From contig JACOSV010000025.1 of the NCBI GenBank assembly GCA_016178725.1, forward strand, positions 1-37,254: a stretch of DNA of 37,254 nt, in the 5' to 3' direction. This document shows positions 19,606 through 27,687 of this stretch, piece after piece (the first letter of the stretch is position 1; each line of letters starts with the position of its first letter). A program made the translations under genes and the position numbers. The notes beneath the pieces are model-generated. The model saw only the letters and a program-made list of their open reading frames with translations, ran no database searches and was not told where the DNA came from. The stretch comes from Candidatus Eiseniibacteriota bacterium (GTDB lineage: Bacteria; Eisenbacteria; RBG-16-71-46).

Positions 19606-20682
19606 CTAGCTCCGCACCGCAACGCCCTCGAGCGCGCCGAGGACGAGATCGCCGACCTGGCTCGTCGAGAGCCCCGAGTCGCTGCCGAGCGACGGGATCC
19701 GCTTCGAGCGCAGGAGCCCCGCGACCGTGTCCTCGATCCGGGCCGCCGCGCGCGTCTCGCCGAGATAATCGAGCATCATGCTCACGGCCATGATCGTCGC
19801 GATCGGGTTGGCGACGTTCTTCCCGGCGTACTTGGGGGCCGAGCCGTGGATCGGCTCGAACAGGCTGACCTTGCCGGGATGGATGTTCCCCGAGGCCGCG
19901 ACGCCGAGCCCGCCCTGGATCATCGCCGCGAGGTCGGTGAGGATGTCGCCGAACATGTTGCTCGTCACCACCGTGTCGAACCACTCGGGGTTCTTCACGC
20001 ACCACATCGTGGCGGCGTCGATATACGCGTGCTCGCGCGCGATGTCGGGATACTCGCGGCCCACCTCCTCGAACGTGCGCGTCCAGAGATCCATCGCGCG
20101 CACCGCGTTCGCCTTGTCGACCAGCGTCAGCTTCTTCCGCTTGCCGCGGCGCCGCGCCAGATCGAAGGCGTAGCGGACGACGCGCTCGGTGCCCTTGCGC
20201 GTGAACAGGATCTCCTGCGTCGCGATCTCGTCGGGCGTGCCCTTCTTGAAGTGCCCGTACATGCCGGTGTAGGCGTCCTCGGTGTTCTCGCGCACGACGA
20301 TGAAGTCGACGTCCTCGGGCGTCTTGTCCTTGAGCGGGCAGAGGTGCTCGGCGTAGAGCTTCACCGGCCGCAGGTTGACGTAGAGGTCGAGCCCGGCGCG
20401 CATGCGCATGATGATCCCGAACTCGAGCATGCCGACCTGGAGGCGCGGGTCGCCGATCGCGCCGAGCAGGATCGCGTCGTGGCCGCGCACCTCCGCGAAG
20501 GCGGAGTCCGGGAAGATCTCCTTCGTCGCGAGGTAGTGCTCGGCGCCGAACGGATAGCGCGTGAGCCGCACGCCGAAGCCGTCCACCGCGGCGACGCGCT
20601 CCAGCACGCGCACGCCCTCGCGCACGACTTCGGGTCCGATACCGTCTCCGGGGATCACCGCGATGGCGTAGGTCTTGGGCAC
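19606..20682 (-). CDS. leuB: Isocitrate/isopropylmalate dehydrogenase family protein, probably 3-isopropylmalate dehydrogenase
   Basis: This 358-residue beta-decarboxylating dehydrogenase has the family N-terminus IAVIPGDGIGPEVV, the substrate motif region LEFGIIMRMR...NLRPVKLY (86-110), the metal-binding SNMFGDILTDLAA (241-253) and the cofactor loop HGSAPKYAGKNVANP (279-293). The substrate residues E87-x-x-I90-I91 resemble the E-x-x-L-L of LeuB. In the cofactor loop, however, Lys284-Tyr285 replace the Asp-Ile typical of NAD-dependent LeuB and match NADP-dependent isocitrate dehydrogenase. It is the last gene of a three-gene minus-strand unit headed by an isopropylmalate-synthase-like enzyme, which supports a leucine-type role; homoisocitrate or isocitrate activity is not excluded. 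GTG start with GGAG 6 bases upstream. Confidence 0.8.
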   Translation of the reverse strand: MPKTYAIAVIPGDGIGPEVVREGVRVLERVAAVDGFGVRLTRYPFGAEHYLATKEIFPDSAFAEVRGHDAILLGAIGDPRLQVGMLEFGIIMRMRAGLDLYVNLRPVKLYAEHLCPLKDKTPEDVDFIVVRENTEDAYTGMYGHFKKGTPDEIATQEILFTRKGTERVVRYAFDLARRRGKRKKLTLVDKANAVRAMDLWTRTFEEVGREYPDIAREHAYIDAATMWCVKNPEWFDTVVTSNMFGDILTDLAAMIQGGLGVAASGNIHPGKVSLFEPIHGSAPKYAGKNVANPIATIMAVSMMLDYLGETRAAARIEDTVAGLLRSKRIPSLGSDSGLSTSQVGDLVLGALEGVAVRS

Positions 20683-20695
20683 TCGAGACTCCGGA

Positions 20696-21886
20696 TCAGA
20701 GGGGGAACTGGTAGAGGAGGTCCACCCAGACGCGGCGGGGCATCCCGGCGACCTGGGCGGGCACGAACGTCCAGAACGGCAGATCGCCGACGAGATCGGC
20801 GACCACCGACACGGGCACGACCGCGGGGTCGAACCAGCCGATCTCGCTCGTGACGACGCGGCCGTTCTCGTCGACGAGCACCCAGACCGGCAGGTTGAAA
20901 CGCGCGAAGTACTTCTTGAGCGAGTCGGGGACCACCGGGTCCACCTTGTGGCCGATGATCGCCGGGTGGTCGAGCTGGACGAACTGCTCGATCTTGGGTC
21001 CGACGGGCGAGGTGATCATCGCCGCCTGCCGGCCGCCGGTGAGGAACGCCGCCGGCAGCGAGTCCGGCGCGACGCCCGCGAGCCGCGAGCGCACGAGCGC
21101 GATCCCGGCGGGCTGATAGCCCGGGTCCGTCGCCACCGCCGCGCGGAACCGCGACTGCGCCTCGGCGCGCCGGCCGGCGCGCCACGCCCACAGGCCGTCG
21201 AGGTAGAGCGCCTCGGGGAGCCCCGTGTCGAGCGTCGCCGCACGATGCGCCGCCTCGGCGGCGTCGGCGTCGTGGCCGAGCCGGCCCTCGGCGACCGCGA
21301 GCAGCAGGTATTCCTTGCCGGAGGCGGGGCGCGCCGCGATGCAGCGCCGCGCGTCGGCGACGACCGCGTCCCAGCGTCCGCGCCGCAGCGCCAGCTCGGC
21401 GCGCGCACGCCACACGTACCAGTGCCATCCGTCGAAGCGCCCGTCGACGAGGACCGGATCGCGCTGCGCGCCGTACGTGCGAAAGCGATCGGTCGGCAGC
21501 GTGTCGCGCGTCGCCGCGTCCATGAGCGGCGTCGCGAGGCGCGCCGTGGCCGAGTCCACGAGCCCGACGCGCGCCTCGTCGAGCGCGGTCGCGAGCTCGA
21601 GATCGCCGTCCGGCGGCACCAGCGGGCGGAGCGCGCGGAGCTGCTCGAGCGCGCGCGCGTACAGGCCCTGGTCCTCGAAGTCGAGCGCGTCGTGCGCGAT
21701 CTGCGCCGGCCGGCGCGTGTTCCTGGCGGGGGCGGGCGCCTTGCGCGTCGCCGGCCTGCCGGCCGCGGCGCGCTTCTTCGTCCCGGCCGCGCCGGGAGGA
21801 CTCCCGGTCGCCGCGTGCGCGACCAGCGCGCAGACGAGCGAGCCGAGCACGGCGTAGCGGACGAGTGTGGCGGGGCGGGGGACCAT
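20696..21886 (-). CDS. TPR-repeat protein with TonB-like C-terminal domain
   Basis: This 396-residue protein has a hydrophobic export segment or anchor (about 8-26), an Ala/Pro/Lys/Arg-rich linker (about 27-62) like that of TonB proteins, then helical TPR-type repeats (about 65-285; for example GKEYLLLAVAEGRLGHDADAAEAAHRAATL). It ends in a domain resembling TonB C-termini (about 310-396: PVWVLVDENGRVV, then FWTFVPAQVAGMPRRVWVDLLYQF). Such proteins are envelope-located, but energising a transporter is unproved because ExbB/ExbD are not nearby. Its ATG overlaps the stop of the isopropylmalate-synthase-like gene by one base (TGATG), and the dehydrogenase GTG follows 13 bases after its stop, so it is embedded in a metabolic operon. 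Confidence 0.72.
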   Translation of the reverse strand: MVPRPATLVRYAVLGSLVCALVAHAATGSPPGAAGTKKRAAAGRPATRKAPAPARNTRRPAQIAHDALDFEDQGLYARALEQLRALRPLVPPDGDLELATALDEARVGLVDSATARLATPLMDAATRDTLPTDRFRTYGAQRDPVLVDGRFDGWHWYVWRARAELALRRGRWDAVVADARRCIAARPASGKEYLLLAVAEGRLGHDADAAEAAHRAATLDTGLPEALYLDGLWAWRAGRRAEAQSRFRAAVATDPGYQPAGIALVRSRLAGVAPDSLPAAFLTGGRQAAMITSPVGPKIEQFVQLDHPAIIGHKVDPVVPDSLKKYFARFNLPVWVLVDENGRVVTSEIGWFDPAVVPVSVVADLVGDLPFWTFVPAQVAGMPRRVWVDLLYQFPL

Positions 21887-23136
21887 CACGAGGCGCGCGC
21901 CTTCGTGACCGTTCCCAGGACGGCGCGGATCTCGTCCTCGGTGAGGACGCGATCCACCGTCTTCGCGCGCTGGAAGATCGCCTTCACCCGCTCGGGCGTC
22001 GGCTCCACGCCGCGCGTCTCGAGCCACGAGATCACGTTGCTCTCGCCGCTCATCGGTCCGACCTCGATCTCCTGCCGGCGTCCGATGAGGCTCGCCGGGA
22101 CGCCCGAGTACACGCGGTCGGCGAGCCAGGAGTCGCCCTTGCGGAACGCCTTGATCACCGCCGCGGCGTGCACGCCGGTCCCGGTGCGGAACGCGTCTCG
22201 GCCGACCGCGGGATAGTTGGGCGGGATGTCGACGCCGGTGGCACGGCTCACGCGCTCGCAGTACTCCGTGAGCGCGGTGAGATCGTTCTCGATCCAGCCG
22301 AGCAGCCGCAGGTTGACGAGCAGCTGGTCCATCGGCGTGTTGCCGACGCGCTCGCCGATCCCGATCGCGCAGCCGTGCACGCGGTCGGCGCCGGCGCGGA
22401 TCGCGGTGAGCGTGTTGACGACCGCGAGCCCGCGGTCGCTGTGCCCGTGCCAGTCGAGGCCGATCTCGGCGCCGCTCTCGCGCACGACCTCGAGCGCGAA
22501 GCGCACCAGGTTCGCGACCCCGGCCGGCGTGGCGTGGCCGACCGTATCGCACAGGCAGAGGCGCCGCGCGCCGGCGCGGATCGCGGTCAGGAACAGGCGC
22601 CGCAACGTGTCCGGGTGGGCGCGCACCGTGTCCTCGGTCACGTACATCACCGGCAGGCCGTGCGCGACGGCGTAGGTCACCGCGTCTTCGGTGTGACGCA
22701 GCATGGTCTCGATCGTCCAGTCCTCGGCGTAGCGGCGGATGGGCGAGGAGCCGATGAACGCGCACACCTCGATCGGGATCCAGGCCTGCTGCGAGATCTC
22801 GATCACCGGCGTGATGTCCTGGCGCAGCGTCCGCGCCGCGCAGTTGGCCCGGATGCGCAGGCGCCGGGTGGCGATCTCGGTCGCCAACCGGCGTACGTCG
22901 GCGACCACGTGCGGCCCGGCGCCCGGCAGGCCGATGTCGGCCGTGTCGATTCCCAGCCGCTCCATCAGATGGAGGATGGCGAGCTTGTCGTCGATCCCCG
23001 GGGAGCGCACCGACGGCGATTGGAGGCCGTCGCGCAGCGTCTCGTCGTCCAGCTGGACGCGAAACGGAGGCGCGGCCCAGCGTTCGCCCGCCTCGTTCCA
23101 GTCGTGGATCAGGTCGCGTTCGTCCATGGAGGGCAT
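21886..23136 (-). CDS. 2-Isopropylmalate/homocitrate synthase family enzyme lacking the regulatory domain
   Basis: This 416-residue TIM-barrel enzyme probably condenses acetyl-CoA with a 2-oxo acid. Family marks are LDDETLRDGLQSP (29-41, with the catalytic-region Arg35-Asp36), CDTVGHATPAG (196-206), the metal ligands in DWHGHSDRGLAVVNTLTA (His230 and His232) and IGIGERVGNTPMDQLL (258-273). The C-terminal allosteric domain of classical leucine-inhibited LeuA (total about 520 residues) is missing. The first motif reads RDGLQ, where most isopropylmalate and homocitrate synthases have RDGEQ; RDGLQ is also seen in HMG-CoA lyase. The downstream isopropylmalate-dehydrogenase-like gene favours leucine synthesis. 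ATG at 23136 or 23127; neither has a good ribosome site. Confidence 0.82.
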   Translation of the reverse strand: MPSMDERDLIHDWNEAGERWAAPPFRVQLDDETLRDGLQSPSVRSPGIDDKLAILHLMERLGIDTADIGLPGAGPHVVADVRRLATEIATRRLRIRANCAARTLRQDITPVIEISQQAWIPIEVCAFIGSSPIRRYAEDWTIETMLRHTEDAVTYAVAHGLPVMYVTEDTVRAHPDTLRRLFLTAIRAGARRLCLCDTVGHATPAGVANLVRFALEVVRESGAEIGLDWHGHSDRGLAVVNTLTAIRAGADRVHGCAIGIGERVGNTPMDQLLVNLRLLGWIENDLTALTEYCERVSRATGVDIPPNYPAVGRDAFRTGTGVHAAAVIKAFRKGDSWLADRVYSGVPASLIGRRQEIEVGPMSGESNVISWLETRGVEPTPERVKAIFQRAKTVDRVLTEDEIRAVLGTVTKARAS

Positions 23137-23171
23137 TGGTCAGGATGTGAGCAGGGTCGTCAAACCCGACT

Positions 23172-23201
23172 AGTAAATCGCCGCAGACGCCCGCGAGGCA
23201 A
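23172..23201 (-). promoter_or_regulatory. Candidate promoter of the isopropylmalate-synthase/TPR-TonB/dehydrogenase unit
   Basis: Minus strand: TTGCCT (23201-23196), 18 bases, TTTACT (23177-23172). It would give a leader of about 30 bases. The remaining 152 bases up to the divergent beta-helix gene contain no equally good plus-strand promoter; TTGATT at 23258 has no matching -10. Confidence 0.4.
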
Positions 23202-23353
23202 GGAGAAACGCCCCGCTCCGCACTGCGATGGCCCGCGTCGGCCCAAGGGCACGGAACTTGATTCACGGTCCGCGGGTTTCACCCGTTCAGGCGGTTGCCG
23301 CGCCGCCGCGTTGCAGGACGCAACCGGCTGCAGCTTTCACGCGGGGAGTTCGC

Positions 23354-25270
23354 ATGCGTTTTCTCACGCCGCTCGCGGCGCTCGTGCTGCTCGCCGCGCC
23401 CGCCGCGGCCCAGAACGCCTCGACCGCGGGCGCGATCGAGCTCTACCCGACGATGCAGGCGGTCGGCGTCCGCCTCGCCTACACCGGGGACGCGAACCTG
23501 AACGCGACCGCCCACATCGAGTGGCGCGTCCAGGGCGCCGCGACGTGGCAGATCGGCGTGGACATGACGCGCATTACCAACAGCCGCTGGGCGGGCAGCG
23601 TCCTCTGGCTCGATCCCGGCACCGCGTACGACGTCCGCGCCGTGATCACCGATCCCGACGGCGGCGGGGCGACCGCGGGCACGGTGCGGACGCGCCCCGA
23701 GCCGGTCGCGACCGCCGCGACGCGTACGTGGTGGGTCGCGACCGACGGCAGCGACGCCGCTGCGGGCGACGCGACGCATCCGCTCGCGACGCTGCAGGCG
23801 GCGGCGAACCTCGCCCAGCCCGGCGAGGAGATCCGCGTGCGCCCCGGGATCTACTACCAGACGCTCGACACGCCGCGCGCCGGCACCGCGGCGAGCCCGA
23901 TCACGCTCGTCGCCGACGCGCCCGGCGTGCGCGTCGACGGCTCCGACCCCGCGATGCTCCAGCGCAGCGACTGGCAGAGCGAGGGCGGCGGCATCTACAG
24001 CGTCCCGTACGCGGGCTCGACGCTGCTGGTGTGCGCCGACAGCCTCCAGCGTCTCTACCATCAGGCGGATCTCACCGCGCTGCAATCGAACGGCAACGGC
24101 GTGGCGCAGGGATTCACGATCGCCGGCGGCCGGCTCTACGCGAAGCTCGAGGACGGCTCATCGCCCAACGGGCACGTCATGCACGTCGCGCGCTACCAGG
24201 ACGGCTTCTACATCCAGAACGACGACTGGACCGTCGGTGGATTCGAGATGCGCTACTTCGGGAGCGCCTCGGGCGGGGCGGCGATCCACGTCAACAACGC
24301 CAGCGGCACGTGGATCTGGGGCAACACCACGCTGGCGATCGGTGGCAAGGGCATCTGGCTGCGCGGAAACTCCAACGACAACCTGGTCGAGCGCAATCTG
24401 TGCGTCGACCCGCGGATCAGCACCTGGCCGTGGGCGGCGGGCAAGAACCACGACGAGGAAATCCAGGGGATCTCCGCCTACAGCCGGCGCGGGAACGTGA
24501 TCCGCTTCAACACCTGTCGCGGCACGTTCGATGGCATCGACGGAGGCGACACCGCCACCGAGAACGACGGCGCCGACATGGACATCCACGACAACTACGT
24601 CACGCAGGTGGCCGACGACGCGCTCGAGATCGAGCTCTTCGACGGCATCAACTGCCGCGTGTGGCACAACCGCGTCGACAACGTCTACAGCGGCTTCTCG
24701 ATCTCGCCCAACTACGTCGGGCCGATGTACGTGCTCTACAACGTCATCACCAACTACCGGCGCGGTGGCTTCAAGTTCTCGATCTCGAGCACGGGCGAGA
24801 CTTGGATCTGCCACAACACGCTCGCGAGCAACGTCTCGGGCGCCGGCTGCGTACACCCGAGCGGCCCGTACTCGAACAAGCACTTCCGGAACAACGTCAT
24901 GTGGGCGACCGGCGTCACCACCGTCGACGACGCGGCCGGCCAGAGCGGCACCGGCTGCGACTTCGACGGCGATCTCCACTACGCCAACTTCTTCGTCCTG
25001 TTCCGCTGGAAGGGCATCGACTACGCGACCCTCGCGGCGCTGCACTCGGCGACCGGGTTCGAGACGAACGGCCGCACGGGCGACGCGCTGTTCGCCTCGG
25101 CCGTGACCGGCGACTACTCGCTGCTCGCCGGGAGCCCGGCGATCGACGCCGCGCTGCGCATGCCCGGAATCAACGACCGGTTCAACGGCGCCGCGCCCGA
25201 CATCGGCGCGATCGAGAGCGGCGGCGGACCGGACGTGATCGCGCCGGCGGCGATCCGCGACGTGCGCTGA
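23354..25270 (+). CDS. Secreted right-handed beta-helix protein with N-terminal FN3-like domain
   Basis: This 638-residue protein has a signal peptide (1-20, ending PAAAQ), an Ig/fibronectin-III-like domain (about 25-115, ending DPGTAYDVRAVITDPDGGGAT) and then a long parallel beta-helix. The helix opens with TRTWWVATDGSDAAAGD, HPLATLQAAANLAQPGEEI and VRPGIYYQTL, a cap typical of pectate-lyase-like folds, and continues as N-rich rungs (VERNLCVD, IRFNTCRG, DIHDNYVTQ, VWHNRVDN, LYNVITNY, ICHNTLASN). The C-terminus PDIGAIE is common in this group. It may bind or cleave polysaccharide; no catalytic set could be assigned. The last ten residues (VIAPAAIRDVR) look like the first strand of another FN3 domain that is then cut off. 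ATG at 23354 with GGGGAG 5 bases upstream. Confidence 0.82.
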   Translation: MRFLTPLAALVLLAAPAAAQNASTAGAIELYPTMQAVGVRLAYTGDANLNATAHIEWRVQGAATWQIGVDMTRITNSRWAGSVLWLDPGTAYDVRAVITDPDGGGATAGTVRTRPEPVATAATRTWWVATDGSDAAAGDATHPLATLQAAANLAQPGEEIRVRPGIYYQTLDTPRAGTAASPITLVADAPGVRVDGSDPAMLQRSDWQSEGGGIYSVPYAGSTLLVCADSLQRLYHQADLTALQSNGNGVAQGFTIAGGRLYAKLEDGSSPNGHVMHVARYQDGFYIQNDDWTVGGFEMRYFGSASGGAAIHVNNASGTWIWGNTTLAIGGKGIWLRGNSNDNLVERNLCVDPRISTWPWAAGKNHDEEIQGISAYSRRGNVIRFNTCRGTFDGIDGGDTATENDGADMDIHDNYVTQVADDALEIELFDGINCRVWHNRVDNVYSGFSISPNYVGPMYVLYNVITNYRRGGFKFSISSTGETWICHNTLASNVSGAGCVHPSGPYSNKHFRNNVMWATGVTTVDDAAGQSGTGCDFDGDLHYANFFVLFRWKGIDYATLAALHSATGFETNGRTGDALFASAVTGDYSLLAGSPAIDAALRMPGINDRFNGAAPDIGAIESGGGPDVIAPAAIRDVR

Positions 25271-25319
25271 CGACCGCGCCGCGACGCGGCGCGCGAGGCG
25301 CGGGTGAGCGCCGAAACGA

Positions 25320-25351
25320 CGAACGGCCCGGGATCGCTCCCGGGCCGTTCG
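25320..25351. terminator. Bidirectional terminator hairpin
   Basis: A perfect 14-bp stem, CGAACGGCCCGGGA (25320-25333) and TCCCGGGCCGTTCG (25338-25351), with the tetraloop TCGC. It lies between the 3' ends of the convergent beta-helix and small secreted protein genes. On the minus strand it is followed by a short T-run (GTCGTTTCGG); on the plus strand there is no T-tract. Confidence 0.75.
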
Positions 25352-25367
25352 CTGCAATGCGACGCGA

Positions 25368-25787
25368 TCAGTGCGCCTGGTGCGCCTTTTCGAGCATCGC
25401 GGCGGTCATCTTGGTGAGCTTGTAGGCCTTGGCCTTCGCGCGGACGTTCTCGGGGACCATCGCCAGCGCGGCGTTCTCGTCCGCCGCCTGAACCATGCGA
25501 TAGGCGGTGTGGTTGCCGGCCATGCAGCCCCACTCCCACTTGTCGAGCTCCTTGGCCGCGCTGGTCGCGTCCATGACGCCGAGGCACTCGGCCTCGGTGT
25601 GCGGCGACTCGATCATGTACATGGACATCGCGTGCTTCGCGGCGCCCATTTTATCGCCCTTCATGGGGGTCTTCATGTCGCCCTTCATGTCGGCCTTCTT
25701 CTCGCCCGCCGTCTCGGCGCCGGCGAGCGCGAGGCCGGCAACCATCATCAGGGCGGCACAACCGAGAACCACACGAGTGATGCGCAT
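25368..25787 (-). CDS. Small secreted protein with Met/Lys-rich linker, function unknown
   Basis: This 139-residue protein has a signal peptide (1-24, ending ALAGAE), a short low-complexity segment with repeated MKG/MK units (about 33-48) and a compact domain (about 52-139: AMSMYMIESPHTEAECLGVMDA, WEWGCMAGNHTAYRMVQAADENAAL, VPENVRAKAKAYKLTKMT). The domain has two cysteines (69 and 88), which may bond or bind a ligand in the periplasm, and the alternating pattern of a small alpha/beta sandwich. No defined function was recognised; the Met/His content could suggest metal binding, but that is speculation. The start is well supported: GGAGGT lies 6 bases before the ATG at 25787. Confidence 0.72.
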   Translation of the reverse strand: MRITRVVLGCAALMMVAGLALAGAETAGEKKADMKGDMKTPMKGDKMGAAKHAMSMYMIESPHTEAECLGVMDATSAAKELDKWEWGCMAGNHTAYRMVQAADENAALAMVPENVRAKAKAYKLTKMTAAMLEKAHQAH

Positions 25788-25919
25788 CGGGGACCTCCTC
25801 CTTGGGTGGACGTGGCACGGGCGCCACGGATGCAATACGCGCGACCGGATCCGCCGTGACCGGGCCGCGGCACGCGCGGCGGCATCATCGCGCGGCGCGC
25901 GGCGCATGTCAGCCTCTTT

Positions 25920-27143
25920 TCACGCCCGCTCGAGCAGGACGGCGATGCCCTGCCCGCCGCCGATGCACGCCGAGGCGATGCCCCAGCGCTTGCCGCGCTT
26001 GCCGAGCTCGATCAGCAGCGTGTAGATGAGCCGCGCGCCGGTGGCGCCGAGCGGGTGCCCGAGGCCGATCGCGCCGCCGTTGACGTTGACCTTGTCGCGA
26101 TCGAGGCCGAGGTCCTTCTCGACCGCGAGGTACTGGCCGGCGAACGCCTCGTTGATTTCGAAGAGGTCCACCTGGTCGAGGGCGAGACCCGCGCGCTCGA
26201 GCGCCTTGCGGATCGCCGGCGCGGGGCCGAAGCCCATGATCTCGGGCTCGACGCCCACACTCGCCCATGCGCGCACGTGGCCGAGCGCCTTCGCGCCGGC
26301 CGCTTTCGCGCGGTCGGCGGTCGTGACCACGACCGCGCCCGCGCCGTCGACGATGCCCGAGGCGTTGCCCGCGGTGACGAAGGATTCGGGGCCGAACGCC
26401 GGCGCGAGCTTGGACAGTCCCTCGAGCGTCGTGCTGGGGAAGAGGTGGTCGTCCTTGTCCACGACCGTCGTCTTCCTGCCCTGCTGCACGGTCACCGGAA
26501 TGCGCTCCTCGGCGAACCGGCCGTTGGTGTTCGCCGCGTTGGCGAGCGTGTGCGAGCGGAGCGCGAACTCGTCCTGCTGCTCGCGCGTGATGCCGAACTT
26601 GCGCGCGAGGTTGTCCGAGGTCTGCGCCATGAAGAGGCCGCACGTCGTGTCCTTGAGCGCCACCCACAGCGAGTCCTCGAGCGCGCTGCCGGGACCGAGA
26701 CGGATGCCGCCGCGCGCGCCGCGCAGGACGTGCGGCGCCTGGCTCATGTTCTCCATGCCGCCCGCCACGACCCAGGTCGCCTCGCCGGTCGCGATCATCT
26801 GTGCCGCCGACACCACCGCCTGATGGCCCGAGCCGCACAGGCGGTTGACGGTGAGCGCCGGGACCTCCTTCGGCACGCCGGCCTTGAGCGCGACGTGGCG
26901 CGCGCCGTAGAGCGCGTCACCCGAGGTCTGGAGCGCGTTGCCCATCACGACGTGGTCGATGGTCGCCGCCGGCACGCCGGCGCGCTCGATCGCCGCGCGT
27001 GCCGCGACGGCGCCGAGGTCGATCGCCGAGAGCGAGGCGAGCGCGCCGCCGGGCAACCCGTCGCCGCGCTTGCCGCCGATCCATTCCGCCATCGGGGTGC
27101 GGGCGCCGGAGACGATGACGATATCGGGCAGGGACGTGGCCAC
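25920..27143 (-). CDS. Acetyl-CoA acetyltransferase (thiolase)
   Basis: This 407-residue thiolase joins two acetyl-CoA to acetoacetyl-CoA or cleaves 3-ketoacyl-CoA. All three catalytic elements are present: Cys103 in [12 protein letters not shown] (acylated nucleophile), His363 in [16 protein letters not shown] and Cys393 in [14 protein letters not shown] (acid/base). [10 protein letters not shown] and [10 protein letters not shown] are further family marks. The C-terminal pattern fits the biosynthetic/short-chain class, but direction cannot be fixed from sequence. The start is GTG at 27143 with GAGGAG 6 bases upstream. It has its own promoter, divergent from yjbQ; the hydroxyacyl-CoA dehydrogenase operon lies 2.2 kb away on the same strand. 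Confidence 0.95.
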   Translation of the reverse strand: MATSLPDIVIVSGARTPMAEWIGGKRGDGLPGGALASLSAIDLGAVAARAAIERAGVPAATIDHVVMGNALQTSGDALYGARHVALKAGVPKEVPALTVNRLCGSGHQAVVSAAQMIATGEATWVVAGGMENMSQAPHVLRGARGGIRLGPGSALEDSLWVALKDTTCGLFMAQTSDNLARKFGITREQQDEFALRSHTLANAANTNGRFAEERIPVTVQQGRKTTVVDKDDHLFPSTTLEGLSKLAPAFGPESFVTAGNASGIVDGAGAVVVTTADRAKAAGAKALGHVRAWASVGVEPEIMGFGPAPAIRKALERAGLALDQVDLFEINEAFAGQYLAVEKDLGLDRDKVNVNGGAIGLGHPLGATGARLIYTLLIELGKRGKRWGIASACIGGGQGIAVLLERA

Positions 27144-27201
27144 GGGACGCTCCTCAGGTAGTGGGGGTGGACGTGGGGACGGTTCGGCCCACGGGCGCCG
27201 G

Positions 27202-27230
27202 AACCTAGCAGGCGACTTGGATGCGCTCAA
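27202..27230 (-). promoter_or_regulatory. Promoter of the thiolase gene
   Basis: Minus strand: TTGAGC (27230-27225), 17 bases, TAGGTT (27207-27202). The same -10 hexamer is used by the EF-G-like gene. The leader of about 50 bases ends in GAGGAG. Confidence 0.6.
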
Positions 27231-27251
27231 GCCGGCCGCGGTGCGGCCGCG

Positions 27252-27260
27252 TGCTAGGCT
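27252..27260 (+). promoter_or_regulatory. Extended -10 promoter of yjbQ
   Basis: TGC plus TAGGCT (27255-27260) with no -35 at the proper distance. Only 7 bases separate the -10 box from the yjbQ ATG at 27268, so the predicted transcript starts at or next to the start codon (leaderless); no ribosome-binding site is present. Confidence 0.4.
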
Positions 27261-27267
27261 CGCGCGC

Positions 27268-27687
27268 ATGACCTCGCGCACCGAGTACCTGACGATGCAC
27301 GTGCCCGCGCGCCGCGGCTTCGTCAACATCACCTCCGAGGTCGAGCGCGTCGTGCGCGCGAGCGGCGTCCGCGAGGGGCTGGTCCTGGTCAACGCCATGC
27401 ACATCACCGCGAGCGTGTTCATCAACGACGACGAAGACGGGCTGCACCACGACTACGAGGCGTGGCTCGAGCAGCTCGCGCCCCACGCGCCGACCACGCG
27501 CTACCGTCACAACGAGACCGGCGAGGACAACGCCGACGCGCACCTCAAGCGCCAGGTGATGGGGCGCGAGGTCGTGGTCGCGATCACGGCCGGCGCGCTC
27601 GACTTCGGCCCGTGGGAGCGGATCTTCTACGGCGAGTTCGACGGTCGGCGGAAGAAGCGCGTGCTCGTGAAGGTGATCGGCGAATGA
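27268..27687 (+). CDS. yjbQ: YjbQ family protein (UPF0047)
   Basis: This 139-residue protein matches the YjbQ/UPF0047 family over its full length: [14 protein letters not shown] near the N-terminus, then [27 protein letters not shown], the [20 protein letters not shown] block and [26 protein letters not shown] at the end. Members are small trimeric beta-rich proteins with conserved His residues forming a metal or ligand site. Some have weak thiamine-phosphate-synthase activity, but the physiological role is open. The stop overlaps the next gene as ATGA (27684-27687). No Shine-Dalgarno sequence precedes the ATG; see the adjacent extended -10. Confidence 0.92.
   Translation: MTSRTEYLTMHVPARRGFVNITSEVERVVRASGVREGLVLVNAMHITASVFINDDEDGLHHDYEAWLEQLAPHAPTTRYRHNETGEDNADAHLKRQVMGREVVVAITAGALDFGPWERIFYGEFDGRRKKRVLVKVIGE

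Noticed and set aside
23258-23263. TTGATT as the -35 of the beta-helix gene
   Set aside because: No TAnnnT box occurs 16-18 bases downstream, so no promoter could be defined for this gene.
21865-25425. A 1186-codon plus-strand frame
   Set aside because: It overlies the isopropylmalate-synthase-like gene on the opposite strand and the beta-helix gene in the wrong frame; Arg/His/Asp-rich with no motif.
25368-25787. Lipoprotein signal in the small secreted protein (VLGC at residues 7-10)
   Set aside because: The Cys comes too early, before the hydrophobic core; the segment fits an ordinary Sec signal peptide cut near residue 24.
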